NCBI GenBank assembly: GCA_030435675.1
Contig: CM059625.1
Span: forward strand, 17,732,001 to 17,796,000
DNA: 64,000 nt
DNA from: Steinernema hermaphroditum
Taxonomy: Eukaryota; Nematoda; Chromadorea; Rhabditida; Steinernematidae
Reading direction: 5' to 3'
Shown here: in pieces, positions 1 to 12,551 of the stretch
How positions within the stretch are numbered: position 1 is the stretch's first letter
Layout: each line of letters opens with the position of its first letter
Position numbers and translations under genes: made by a program
The notes under the pieces: model-generated
Seen by the model: only the letters and a program-made list of their open reading frames with translations
Database searches by the model: none
Told to the model about the DNA's origin: nothing

Positions 1-1411
1 ACTTCAAGGAAATACGATTGACGTTAACATAATCAGTTGAAGAATTACGTAGACCACTGAATTCATTTGCCACGCCGAAAGAATTTTACCTCTAAACCAC
101 GTGTCATGTTCATTTAGATTCTAGGATTCTATCATTTTGTTATTCACGGACCAGTAATAAACGTTGAAATATCTGCACAAGTCAAAAGTCAAAAGTGTTG
201 TTGTTAATAAGTGCTGTTGCAAATTAAGGTTTTTGAAAGAAAGTGCCGTCTGTATAAGGGTATTATTTACTTGCAAAAACACAGACATCATCCGAATCAA
301 TGGTTACTTGCAAAAGGTAAAGAGAATATCACTGTCGATAATATAGCCAACTGACGTTAACCAAGAACGGACGCAGTGATAAATAAGTCAAAGGTCGGAC
401 TGAATGATGAAATAGGAACGCCGAAACCATATTGTGGTCTGAGGAGATGTTATATTGTATTATACAGTTCCAATTAAGTTTTAATTTCTATTATAGTCCT
501 TTACTGCTCAAGTAACATCATATGGGCAATTTTCAGGACACTTATATATGGTGAAATCACAAAATCAGTTCTATACAGCAAAGGATTTTTTAGGTAGATG
601 AAAGACGCGAAAGGAATACCTTCGCCGAAAAGAAGTACATAATACACTGATAAGAGAGTCAGAAGGCAGAGTGGATGTTTACGTCCATACACACTTCTCT
701 ATCAGTTTTACATCTTTGCTCGACGTCCTTTTATCAGTAAGCCTCTTGTAGCTCTTAGTCCATAAGTCTATCGCCAAAACACCCCTTGCTTGTCATGCAA
801 TCCTATTGTTAATTACATGCCACATACATTATGGTCGAAAATTACAATCTGCGTTCCCGAATAGTATGAAATTTACCGTAATCCTGACATCAACCAGTTT
901 TCTGTTTTCTTCACACCGACTCCAGACTTGTATACGGTACTTCCGTGTTATCTGTATATTCTATCTCCCTGACATTTAACATCACGAAAACAAAATAATC
1001 AAATATGAATAGATTGAATCCGAAATAGACACATAATATGAGCCGGATGAGCAACGACGCGCATGTTGACATACTATTTTCGCCGTGTAACAATGGCGTG
1101 GAAAATCGTTTTCATCAATCGTTTCCGGCGATTGATCGGCTCTCTCGCATGAGTACGATTAAAAATTAATTACTCTGTATAAATTTCATTGCGAAGTGCA
1201 TTTTTAATTGTTTACGCGCAACGGGCCGCCAAGCAAAAACATAAAATTCAAGAGGCGCCTAAAAGAGCGTGCATATTGCTCGTCCTTTTTCCGTCGCCGT
1301 CGCCTAAGGCGCTACGAAACGAAGATCACAGACTGAGCTGTAGGAGAACGAAAAACGCAGAACGAAGAGCACAGCGATGAGATGTAATTAAAAAGCTTTT
1401 AGCCTGCCGTC
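1..1411. other. Gene-free stretch
   Basis: AT-rich sequence. The open frames are short, lack splice-consistent neighbours and do not resemble any family I know. I see no repeat arms, RNA gene or other structured signal here. Confidence 0.5.
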
Positions 1412-1469
1412 TCACAACATCCAGCTTCCTGTGGAGGAGGCACTTCTTACCTCCAAAACGATGTCGTTA

Positions 1470-1741
1470 TTATCGAGTCCGACTAAAAAAAATTTGCACT
1501 GCAATTGGGCGGAAAAGGGGACGCTTACTTTCGGCGTCGTTGAACGAAAGGCTATTTCCTGAAAGACCGACGCATCAAGTAATATTAAGGTTAAGGGAGG
1601 CTTACCTATGTTTGGGAGTCGTATTCGCAATTTTGGATTCGCGCCGTCCATAAATGGTAATTCTTGCACCTCTATGTCGTCTTCTGTAACCGCTGTGCCG
1701 AAAACGTTCTTGTATCGTCTGTAGAAGGCACTTTTTCTCAT
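1470..1741 (-). CDS. Possible small two-exon gene or exon pair, unrecognised
   Basis: A minus-strand frame opens with MRKSAFYRRYKNVFG and runs through charged, protein-like sequence (VTEDDIEVQELPF). A 47-bp intron (1559-1605, GTAAGC...TTTCAG) fits the window's usual intron size. Splicing 1606-1741 to 1470-1558 leaves one open frame of 74 residues ending at TAA. Without splicing the frame runs on to 1412 as 109 residues. An acceptor-like CTTTAG just upstream of the ATG, followed by an open frame, suggests the start may lie in an earlier exon. I do not recognise a family. It could be a gene fragment or chance. Confidence 0.3.
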
Positions 1742-1889
1742 CTTTCTCAGTTTGTCGCACTAAAGATGGCCACTGATAACTTCGCTGGCTTGCGAAAAAA
1801 AAATGAATATGAACAAAAAATTGGTATGTATAATTACAATATACAGAAGCGATTACGGTAACCATCAGTATTTCTTTATTTCTCAACTA

Positions 1890-3580
1890 TTTCTTTCTTT
1901 TGTTGTGGCGTGTCACGCTACGGTGTTATTTATGTGACTTCGATAATTTCTGTGACTAGACCCTTACACTACAAAAATTATTTATTTACCGTTTCAAGCA
2001 GTAAACATACGAGCGTCCAAAATCCTTAGAGCTATCATGACGTGAGTTACTTATTAAGAAATTAAAATTAGAAAGAAAACGTTCATCAATCGTCCGCATT
2101 CGAAATACTCAAAAATGGCCATCCTTCTCCAGGAATATTGTCATTAACAGTAAATAACAACAACTACTGGTAAATATCAGTTATCCTATTTATTTTCCTC
2201 CGCTCAAATTAATGGCATTTATTTAGCCGCGATCGCTGGCTTCTGTTCTGCGAACCCCAAAATCTTCTCATTTCATTTGAGAAAATTACTATCGTAGTAA
2301 ACAGGTTAACTCATCCAAAATATAAATATTTACGCTTTTTGTCTCGAAGGACAATTCAAATTTAATCGCTCAATTAAGTTATGCTTTCCGGGGACATTCA
2401 ACAATTGGTGCACACGCAAACAACCAACTATTCAACAATGACTTTCCCGTGCACTTCGCGGAAGCCATAATTAAATCTCGAAAAGCGCGTAAAGAATTCT
2501 TTTCGCGTCTTCATCTCGCTCCGTAATCCGAAACCCAACAGCGTTATTAAACAGATCTATAATTTCGTGTGAAAGTACAGGCGTGAAAATGAAACTAATT
2601 GTATGCAATTTGATTTTTCCCCTTTCCGTTTTACGCAGAGACTAAATCACGGGGTTCATCCGACCTGAGGCCTATGATGGCGTAACGCGAAACTTGGCTT
2701 CTTAATCTGGGAACATCGATGCGATCAGTAACAAGAACTGCTCATTGGAAATAAAATTTCAGTCCTTTCGCAATTAATACGTCACAAGTTGCTGGCTTCT
2801 CAAGTGCATTATGTAATAAATTACAAATAACAAAAGTGATCTTGCAGGCTAGTTTGTCGTGTTAGCGAAAGTTCCAACCTGTTAAGGGATCTGATTGTAG
2901 ACTGCGGTTAACCTACATACTTAAAACAAAGAAACATGCGCTTATCGATGAGCTGTTGCAAAAAATCCAAAATCGGTGAATAGATGCCCATAAGATGCCC
3001 GTAATCCTTTCGTTATTATCTCCGTGACGCAATTCTATCGTTTGCTCAATGTTGAACATCCGAAAAGGACGTTATTTTTGCAGACGATCCACCGTTTACA
3101 GCGAGGCAGACGCCGCTGATCTTCAAATGATGTTATTATTATTTGCCATGCTAAAACGCTGATAGTGTGGGTTTAGGTAAACAGCAGCGGCCGACGACAA
3201 ATATTTGCTGAAAAACTAAGAGGATCGCCCTGGCGTATCGCAGCACTAACCAAGCAGCAAATGATTATATAGAGGCGACCGGAAACATATATGAAAGGCA
3301 CATGATCTTTCCTGTTAACAAAAAAAGACACAGCGAAACATTGTGCTACAAGTAAATTTATGAACTATTCGATTTTTGTAGATCTTCCGCATATCTGTAT
3401 ATATGAATATCATGGGAAAGTACATATCACCCAGAGATATGGGAAGTACGCTATTTGTTGTGGGCGCACGAAAACATTGAGTCATTAAAATTTGCTCAGC
3501 TCGCTCCACTTGAATGGAGGTATTCGAAAAACGAAAGTCAATGAAGCATTCCAGGCGTAGAAAAACTATAAGTGAACAAT
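1890..3580. other. Gene-free stretch
   Basis: AT-rich intergenic sequence. I found no splice-consistent exons, RNA gene or inverted arms. Confidence 0.45.
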
Positions 3581-3590
3581 GGATATGAAC

Positions 3591-3995
3591 GGCAACCCGA
3601 CAAAATCGTCATTCAAAAATCGTCATTGCAAAAATCGTCACTCAAAAATCGTCATTTTACAAAAATCGTCATTGCAAAAATCGTCATTACAAAAATCGTC
3701 ATTTTGCAAAAATCGTCATTTTGCAAAAATCGTCATTTTCAAAAATCGTCATTTTCAAAAATCGTCATTTTTCAAAAATCGTCATTTTCAAAAATCGTCA
3801 TTTTTAGCTTCGTTGGGAACCCGAAGGGCGAGCCTTGTTGTCGTGGTGGCTTCGGCAAACCCCGGCTTGGCTTAAGCTTAGGACAATGCCTGTTGATTTA
3901 ATGCGAGCCCGAAGGGCGAGCCCTGTAGTCTTAATTTTTGAAAATGACGATTTTTGAAAATGACGATTTTTTAATGACGATTATGTCATGTAGCC
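3591..3995. mobile_element. Foldback element with minisatellite arms (copy 1, 405 bp)
   Basis: The left arm has about 13 tandem copies of a 15-17 bp unit (AAAAATCGTCATTTTC). The right arm has three copies in inverted orientation at about 3936-3990. Between them is a spacer of about 130 bp that contains CCCGAAGGGCGAGCC twice. The termini are GGCAACCCGACAAAATCGTC (left) and, read inward on the other strand, GGCTACATGACATAATCGTC. The 9-bp direct repeat GATATGAAC lies immediately outside both ends (3582-3590 and 3996-4004), as expected for a target-site duplication. There is no coding capacity, so it must be nonautonomous. Foldback elements and some Mutator-like elements have this architecture. 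The superfamily assignment is inference. Confidence 0.8.
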
Positions 3996-4004
3996 GATAT
4001 GAAC

Positions 4005-6258
4005 AGATGAAGGCTGCTCAAGTATATTGTGATAAATAGGTAAATGCAAAAATAGCGTAATTTTTGAAAACACACTTAAATAACCGCGTGATCGCATTAT
4101 TTCATTAACCAGTTATACGACTTTCCTCACATCTACTTCAAAATCCTATTTTTTTTTTGTTTTCCCTAACATAATACTCATAATGTGTGGAAGTATCGGA
4201 AAATAGTGTAATCTTGCAAAGTCGGATGTTTATTCATTCACGCATTCTCAACTTGCAAGGTTGTAATATTATGCGGTTTGCAGCTTTTAAAACTGCGCTA
4301 CATCTTTACGTTCTTGTGATGAGATCTCATTAAACATGCAGTGCTCTGACGGTGTTTCCTCATTAGCAGCCATGCTATTCACTCATACTTTGACCTTTCA
4401 CACACAGCAAACTATGTCCTCCGGACATTTTATAACCACGTTCATTTATTAAGTCGAAAGAGTGAAATCCTTGCAACATTCGAATATAGCGCAGACGCTA
4501 TTGATGTCATTGAAGACCATCATAAATTGTAAACATGTTCCCGGAACAAGAAGTCGAAGCGGTGCTTGCGTGACTCAAAAATTAATGACAAAAATTTGTT
4601 ATTTGTTATGTTCGCATCTTGTTTTGACCGTCTAAACATGAAACGATACGATATTCCATGAATATTTCACCTATCTCATGGGCACGCCGTATTTGTCATG
4701 CACTATCAATGTGATATGCACTCTATATTTAGCCGGCTAATTTATTCATTCGCTAGTAAGCACTAAGTTTCTTCGAAATGTGCCTCAATGCGCGAACGCA
4801 TGCGTGAACAGTACTTTTTTCTTTTCTGCTCACAAGATATCGTATAAGAAGCGGGTGTGACGTATCCAGCCTCATTACGTTTACACAGAAAGTGCAATTG
4901 CGCGTCTGTCGTATGCGGGTTTCGCCGCCGTAAATGATACAAAGCTCCGAAAAATGACGCACACATGAATGGTCAAGGGAAAGGTTTGAGTCAGAGCACT
5001 GTGGAAAGCGGTAGGCAGTTGAGTAACATAGCTGGTCACAGCCGCTTTGTGTGATTTCTACAAAAACACTATTCCTCACAATGGTAGCAAGGTGACCCCG
5101 ATATGGTGCATTGTAGAAATAACATACTTGTATTCATCTTGGGAGAAAACTGTGACTCTTCGCCTTTCTTCCCAGATAACACTTCGTGTTGGAAAAAAGT
5201 CAACGTCAAAAAACAACACAGTCTTCCGGCGTTGTTTAAAAATGTCTGTATTTGTAAAGCTTGAGAAATGCGCGATGTTTTGTGAAGACGCGTCGGAAAG
5301 CTTTTGGTTGTAATGCGACGAAAACATTTTTTGCATAGTGTGTTTTTGTGTTGCAAACTTAGACGGTCGACCGATCAGATTGTTACAGTATGTAGAGCGA
5401 TGTTCACGAGAACACTTCATACTAAAAATAGCTATTTGTTTTCCCCGTATAAAATTGGAGCGTCAAATGTTATTGCCACAATTAAATAAGCTATCGTCAG
5501 CGGCGGTAATACACGATCGCTATTTAATCGACTACGCAATATCATCGTCGAAGTCTATGATGAATAAATGCAATATATAAGGCTTCAGTAATATGTTACC
5601 ATAACTGGCAGTGCTAAAAATGAAAAAAAAAACTCCTTTGAAAGACAAGTTTGCACTATATCTAGAACATCGACGTTTTCTTATTAGATGTCATTAGTTT
5701 CGAATTACAGTCGAACATGATAGGTTTTGATGGCACTTGACACAGTTAAGAGTGTAAATAAAAAAAAAAAACAAAAGAGCACAAGATAAATATCAAAAAC
5801 GACAGTTGTTTCAGTAAAAAAAGCGTCGATCAGGTGAATGGTTCGGTCTCGACCATACCGTGATTTTATGATAGCAAGGTAATCCGATCCTTGCAGAGCT
5901 GAAGATTTGGCCGGCACATATTTATATCGAAAAATAAACAATGAGTTGCAATAAACACGCCGGTCAGCAGAGGTCAGACTCTTTTGGTGATTTATCGCCT
6001 CCATATCATTTCTTAATGATATCTACAATTAATTACATGAAAGCTGGTTTGGTAGCTTACAGGATAAAGGTTTACGCATACAGGGAAGAGGTCCACCAGC
6101 TCACTATTACTTTTCTTTCAATATGTACCAAAATGCTCAAATACGTAACAATGTTTTATTTGTTAGCAAAGGACATCTTAATTGTTTTCGATTTTACGAC
6201 TTTAGGGAGTTGTGCGCTTTTGATTCAAAGATTCCAAACAGGATTTTCAGAGTTAACT
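4005..6258. other. Gene-free stretch
   Basis: AT-rich sequence with long A and T runs near 5620-5780. Several frames of 80-115 residues occur on both strands around 4750-5580, but they overlap each other, lack recognisable motifs and have no splice-consistent partners. I treat them as chance. Confidence 0.45.
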
Positions 6259-6524
6259 TCAGGGATTGCACTGAACTGTCCGCCACTTTCTGTCGTCGTG
6301 TATGAAGTGCAAATGCTTCATCCGATAATCATCGATTCGATCGATGAGATCTTTGACACGTTCATGTTTAGTAACATCGGCAATAACACCCTTTGTGTGA
6401 TATGCGAAAAAATCCCAATTGTCACCTATTGTCCCACGGTAAATCGAATGCAAATTGTCACCGACCTTATTCTCGTCCAAAAACGTGTGCATGGGAATAA
6501 ATACCCAACGTTTTGTTACACGCG
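6259..6524 (-). CDS. Possible terminal exon, unrecognised conserved-looking protein
   Basis: A minus-strand frame of 87 residues starts after an acceptor-like TGAATAG at 6525 and ends in TGA at 6259. It is rich in charged and aromatic residues typical of real protein (DNWDFFAYHTKGVI, KDLIDRIDDYRMKHLHFIHD). A longer plus-strand frame (5941-6645) covers the same bases but is hydrophobic and cysteine-rich, as the antisense of such a sequence would be. I therefore prefer the minus strand. I do not recognise the family and found no upstream exon. It may be the 3' exon of a decayed gene. Confidence 0.35.
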
Positions 6525-6529
6525 CTATT

Positions 6530-9500
6530 CAGAACGGCGTTTTAATTACCACTCTCTAACAAAACAAAGGAACGTTATTGCGTCTCACAATAGGTACAGC
6601 TGGACGCTGGGAAATTTGAAAGGAAAACAAGCTTGTTGTTTGTGATAATCATCGCTCTCTTATATGTTTGGCGGTGACAATTCAGAATCAACTTTCCTTA
6701 AACGACCTTTCAAGGTTACATAAACAAGATAGAGTGTGAAGCGGATCTGTCGCAGACTGGATTCATAAAATTAGATGTAATGAACTGATAAGACGAGGCT
6801 GTTGCTTTGTATATATTTGAATAAGCAGCTCAACAGACTTCCTGTTTTCATACGAAACATTGAATTTCCATGTGGAGCCGAAGTAAGCCACATTGATGAA
6901 CTTCCGCTTACAAGCCACGACAACTCCATTTGTCAGTAAGAAACCAAATTTTTTACGTATATGAAACCTTTTGTGACTTGATCGGACTTCCTAAGCTGTT
7001 TTATCGTATAATCCGATAGAACTGAACTGAATCCTTGCTGAAGCCAATCCGCACAAACAAGTTATCTTTAACTTACGCTGGATACAACCTCGGTCACTAA
7101 TCATAAACCATTCGGACCACCAAGAAGTGAGCAAACTACTATTTCATTTCCCATCACGAAATGTTGCTTTCGCCGCATTTTGTATTTGGATTTGTAGCTG
7201 GAATTGCCGCATTTCGTGATGAATGAATGCAAAAGAAGTGAACCCTCTGGACCAGTTTCCGTGATGCTTGCAAATTAGATATTACCTAATTGGATCGCGT
7301 GTCGCATTAAAAATGTCAATTTTTATAAAGGGCAAGTTGGAATGAATACAATAAAAACGGTGCTGCGGAGTAGCTTTTTAGGAAGCAGACATGGCCGTTA
7401 GGTTTACGTACTCAGACAGTCGTTTTTATGTGATTCCAATTCTTGACACTCGTTCGATTTATAGCCAGCTTTATTTGGAAAACCACAAAAAAAGTGTATT
7501 TGCATTTAATTTCGGCGTGCGACTTAATAGCCCCGTTATTTTAGGTTAAAGTGAGAGCGAGTCGAGAAAAAGCGAGGCTGAAATCACTGCCGTAATGGAG
7601 GGTCAAACCAAAAATGCGGGGTCAAACTGAAAATCGCAGACCTCCTTCTAGCATGCAGTGGACTCAAACAAGATCACAGAAAGGCGCAAGCTATCGATGG
7701 TGTGTACTTCAGGAACGCGTTTGTGGAATCGCATTCACAGTAGCCATGAAATGTATATGGAAAACAGCTGAAGAATCACGGAATTACATTCTGCTTATAG
7801 TATCGTAAAGGCAAAAGAAATCACGAATAGTCGTTCTAGTAAAGTGTTATACTTTAGTCAAGTGATACAGTACAAATAAGCTAAGCGCTTCATTTTTGTG
7901 GAAGCAACGATACCCGTTGTTTGAAACTCGTAAACCTCTTCAAAATTCTTTTAAGGCGTATGTAGAATTTACTTAATTTTGGTGGCGCACGTGATTTTCT
8001 TCACATTAAAGAAGCAATGGATTTGCACTCGATAAAATCTTATGTCTGAACAAGTTAAAATTGAAGGCCTTCACTAGGCACTCTCTGTATCTTTCTGTAC
8101 AAATTCTTACATCTAAACCCTATTAATGAACGTGTTGTCTTTCGTGTCAATTCCACCTCACATCGTAGAAAGCTCAGGTGTGTAACAGGAACGTTGACAT
8201 AACAAAAAGGGACAAAACTCCCCTTGATGGGGAGTTTAGAATTTAGAATTTACACGGTAACAGAACTCACCGATTTGCAGTCGCACATTATGAACGGGCA
8301 AATCGCTGAGTGACCCTTCAAGACAACCTGCCTTCCATGCCCTTCGCAACGACGACAAAAAAGCGTTCGTCCTTTATTCGTTCCGTATTTCGATCGCGAG
8401 CAATCATCTGGGCTTGCGCTCATCAGTCTGAAATTATATCCAAATCGGCCTTCAACAATATTAGTGCACTATGAATAAAATCGTCTTCATCGGTACACAA
8501 GTACCAAAAACTGTGCTTCGTTATCACACGAAGATATTATTTTTATGTCTAAGCAGCTACATTTGTGCCTCTGTGCAAAGTTGAACATGCCAGTCGTCTA
8601 TCGCTGATAGCAACAGTACCGCGGAATTCAAATCGTTCCGGGAGCAAAGACAGCCAGCGTCTGTGGAATGCCAGCGTCTAATAAAAGAGCAGCGTACCGG
8701 GAGCGACTGGAAAGGACGCACTTTGCTTGAGCCGCTTATCGTGCAACTTCTAAACGTATAGCAAGCTGTTACCACGCCTGCTGTGTTGTGTACATGAGAC
8801 CCAACCAAACACCTCACTCTCTTGCAAGCAGACGCTCACAGCAACCGAATCCCTTATCAGTGCCGGTTAGGTTCACCGCTCTCCTGTTTACCCGCACAAC
8901 TTATGTTGTCATAGATCTGTATCAGCTCTGTGACTCTATTTGGACGACATAGTTCGTCACTGTGATCACCTTATCATCGTACCGTCAACTGATCTGTTCA
9001 ATAATTGCTCTCGATAATTCTCTCTCGATAAAGGCACACTTTCGGACCACGGTTTCGTCATCGCCCCTTACCATAGAAAATGCTAGTATCTAACACATAA
9101 GTAGTTCGTAGTTTACGAGTGCCACACACAGACAACCTAGATGACGTTTTTCCTTTTGTACAGACGTTTGCCAATCACGGTGAAACGCGCCGACTAACTT
9201 TGGTGTTTCTACGTTTCTCATCGAGAAGCACCAAATTGATTAGTTAGTGGCAAAGAGAGAAGGTGCTTTCAGAGGAAAAAGTGTAGGAGGAAGTGCAGGA
9301 CAAAGAATGGGCAGAAGGTACTCGATGACGATAATCACGATACGATCGGAGCGAATGACAACGCAGCTACCGCAAAAACCAGTATCAAGTCATATAGCTA
9401 AGAGTACGCGAATGTTAGTGATGAATTACGGTATGGTGTCGCTAAATTGGTGTCTGTACATGAAATTTAAGTCAACGTGCGACAATCATCCCCGAGGCTG

Positions 9501-9530
9501 ACCTTTTCTAAGCTTTTCTCCTATTCTTTT
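6530..9530. other. Gene-free stretch with faint repeat debris
   Basis: I found no confident gene. Around 8270-9150 the base composition is more even and several broken frames appear, which may be an old element, but I could not assign it. Confidence 0.4.
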
Positions 9531-9535
9531 CCATA

Positions 9536-9720
9536 GCAATAAGGAACCGGGTCTGTTGGTCTGTCTGTATGCTCTTCTGGGTAAGAAAGTGGTCGCATTC
9601 GATAATTCGAGGAGCGGCCGATTTCATATAGTAGGGAAAATATAGAAGCGGGTCGGCATTGAACCGACTTCGACCGATTACAAATCAACCACGTTCGCAA
9701 TAAACCACACAACAGTTTTA
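9536..9720 (-). repeat. tRNA-derived SINE-like repeat (copy 1)
   Basis: On the minus strand a head with GTGTGGTTTATTGCGAACG and a B-box-like AGTCGGTTCAATGCC is followed by a tail ending in the complement of AAGGAACCGGGTCTGTTGG. The same head and tail recur at 43370-43545. The tRNA-like promoter layout is visible, but no tRNA fold is intact. I infer a short interspersed element. TIRs were not found. Confidence 0.5.
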
Positions 9721-11050
9721 GAGGAACCGGTTCACTGGCAGTAAGACTTCGAGAACGACCGGGCTACTGGGCTTTTTGTCTCTAGAGGTGCGTGTTCGAT
9801 CGGAATGTCGTATAATTTACTACAACAACTACAATTTACAACGATAAGACATCTTCTACAGGAGTAAAAATTTTTACTCGTTCCGAAGGACCATTTAAAG
9901 AATAAGCTAAAGGAATTCTTAAACATTCTTCAGGCACGTAACGTTAGCTGAAAATCTGAGCTATTCAGTATTATCAGAGTATCGCCTATAATTTGGAGAA
10001 GCGAAACACGGGCTTCAAAATGCTCTCGTGTGGGTTTAGTTACGTGCTCTTTATCCACGTATGTGTATCCTTATTAACAAAATTCACCTGGGGGAAAACG
10101 TAAAATAGCACACTTCAGAGTATGATAATTCTTCTAAATGAAATCGTCTATTAAAGTGCTTGTAGTGAACGGGGTTTGCCTAAGCGAAGCCAAGAAGCAA
10201 GAAAATCCTAACTTTATCTTCTTACGGAATTAATTATGTGCACACGTTTGGAATTTTGTGCATACGAAATTAATAATGTGCACACTTCTTGCATAGAGCC
10301 AACATTTCAATTTCCCTCATGGCGATGTTTTGTCAAATTTGTATAGAAACGCCACACCGGTAAAATTTGGTAAACAAAGGAATGTTTGCGTGAAATCGCT
10401 AAAGAAAATAATTAGAACATTAAACAAAATTTGCGGTGATAGGGGAGCACTAAATTAATTGCATTATGCGGTGGAACATCTTCAAAATAAGTTGAATACT
10501 ACGACGCAAAGGGAGACGACCGTTCGACGTATGTAAAGTTACTGTCATTGATAACACAAAGAAAGGAACACGAGGCACACGCAGTAACAAAAATTTATGA
10601 TCGGATATCGTTCGCATGTCACGGCGAAAATGATGGAGAGAGTTACTGTTGTCGTTACGATGGATCATTATTGTGGCTTACAATTGCAAACTGAAACACA
10701 ACTGATATGCTCGAAATACACACATCTACTACCGTATATAGCTGCTGTCGGTCGTTTTTTCATTTTTTTTATTCCGAGATTTTCTATTTACTATTTAAAA
10801 CTTGATTTTTAAAAAGGACACTAATTATGCCAGGTGTTACGATCACTGTTATCTGAAATGTGAATGGAGTCCAAAGGTTTCTGATCTACATGCCAAGATT
10901 ATGTGCTTTAAGGAAAAACGACGTAGTTATGGAAATGTGCTTGTTAACAAACGTCTCCAATTATGCCTTTATATGATCACCCACAACCAGGTCTTAACGC
11001 TTGCCCATAGGAAATAGCAGTTACATTTACATTTACTTACATTTACTTAC
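9721..11050. other. Gene-free stretch
   Basis: AT-rich sequence. At 10230-10285 a short near-duplicate unit (AATTAATWATGTGCACAC) occurs twice, with a related GTGCATACGAA between. A fragment near 10165 (GGGGTTTGCCTAAGCGAAGCC) resembles the spacer of the foldback elements. There is no supported gene. Confidence 0.4.
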
Positions 11051-11051
11051 A

Positions 11052-11555
11052 CAATTCATCGCTTCGAAGCCCATGCACACTGATGGGATAGCTGCCTTCA
11101 ACTCCGTCGTCGTGTCATGCGCCGAAGAAAGAAGAGAAATAGCGACAACGGTGATCAACGGTGGTGGAAAGTGTAAGAAGTGATATGAATTCAAAGGTTG
11201 CTACCCATCCGTATATACATATATACACTTCTTACACTTTCTCCTCTTTCTTCGGCGCATGACACGAAGTCGGAGTTGAAGGCAGCTATCCCATCAGTGT
11301 GCACGGGCTTCGAAGCGATGAAAAAGCTGTATCCAGAGGATGCGCTGTGGTGGAGCACGATAGGCGACGTGGAATCCCATCTTCGGAGCGGCTGGCGGCG
11401 CAGACTTCGGAGTTGGGGCGATTCTTTGGCGTAAGTTGTCGGGCGGTGTTGACAGTCTGCTTGGCGAGATACAATTCGGAAATGGCAGTATATGTATGTA
11501 TATACGGATCGGTAGCAACCTTTGAACTCATATCACTTCTTACACTTTCAACTAA
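11052..11555. repeat. Nested inverted repeats with a GC-rich repeat core
   Basis: Two inverted-repeat pairs overlap. Pair one: roughly 80-90 bp arms at about 11060-11145 and 11235-11320, containing TTCGAAGC...ACTGATGGGATAGCTGCC. Pair two: arms at about 11170-11228 and 11490-11552, beginning GTGTAAGAAGTGATATGA and ending in ATCCGTATATACAT. Within pair two, 11320-11460 matches part of the GC-rich repeat found at 45.1-45.8 and 58.9-59.3 kb (CGCAGACTTCGGAGTTG). Arm identity is high, so the rearrangement is fairly recent. The mechanism is unknown. Confidence 0.65.
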
Positions 11556-12551
11556 TTTTCCACTAAGACACCGTATCCGAATGCTGAAACATTTCGGAAT
11601 AAACACCACCAGTCATTTGTGCGGTGTGTGATTACTCAAATGGTAGCTTCTCCAATGTGATACCAATGCAAGTTCACTGCGATCAAATCTCTTCCATAAT
11701 CGGTATTCTCACCGGAGTCCTGATGATTATCGCATTAATCCAGACAAACACTGCTTCCAAACGTTGCACTTATGTCTACAAACAACACTCTTTATTTGCA
11801 CGCTCTTATCGGTGCATCACGAGGTTTTACGGAACTAATGACCATATTCTGATTTTCGATGTGCCAAAAATTTATACACGTTTGTGACATCAGCCGCTGT
11901 GAACTGATGATAAGTGCCCGATTGTGAGACGAACTAATGTAGAGCTTTTTCATTCAGTGCACTTCTTAATATCATTAAGATCACTGAGCACATCAGCTGG
12001 TCCTTACGATCCCATTCTGCATTTCAGTGTCGCAGCTCGGAACTGCGCAGAATATGTCTTCAAATAAGCCTATTGGTCGTTATCGTATATGTCGTAACAG
12101 ATAGTTTGATCTTTTGATGTGTTCTAGTGGCCAGATTGGCATTCCGCATTTTGATACGCTCAAGTTTCCTCAAAATGATGTGGACCACAAACCATTTTTG
12201 CAAGATAAGCGCAATGAATTGACCATTGCTTGTTTATGGGCATACTGACATAGTTGCTGGAGAAGATATGAGAGCTTATTCGCTAAAGGTCGAACTTCAC
12301 AACACCAATTTTTTAAAGACGAAGTAAAGGAATGTTGCCTTGCAATTAAGGTAATCCAAATGTTTCTGAGCAGTTAATCGTTTTGTATGCTTGACGCTAA
12401 AACATGCATCAGGATATGGTTGTGAATTACGTCGTGAACAATTATATTGCGGTTGAATTTTCAATATTTCGCAGGATTCAAAAACAGGTGTATGGTTCAC
12501 ATGTTAAGTCATGTCTGGATTGGATTGATGCACCGATGATGTACATATATT

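Noticed and set aside
3572..3901. Repetitive open frames over the ATCGTCATTTTC array
   Set aside because: Translation of a minisatellite arm; no start context or conserved domain.
4753..5580. Cluster of 80-114 residue frames on both strands
   Set aside because: Mutually overlapping, AT-driven, no motifs or introns of the local type.
5941..6645. 234-residue plus-strand open frame
   Set aside because: Hydrophobic and cysteine-rich without motifs. The opposite strand reads as a better protein over the same bases.
10597..11183. Series of 60-72 residue plus-strand frames
   Set aside because: No domain, no splice-consistent joins, and partly inside inverted-repeat sequence.
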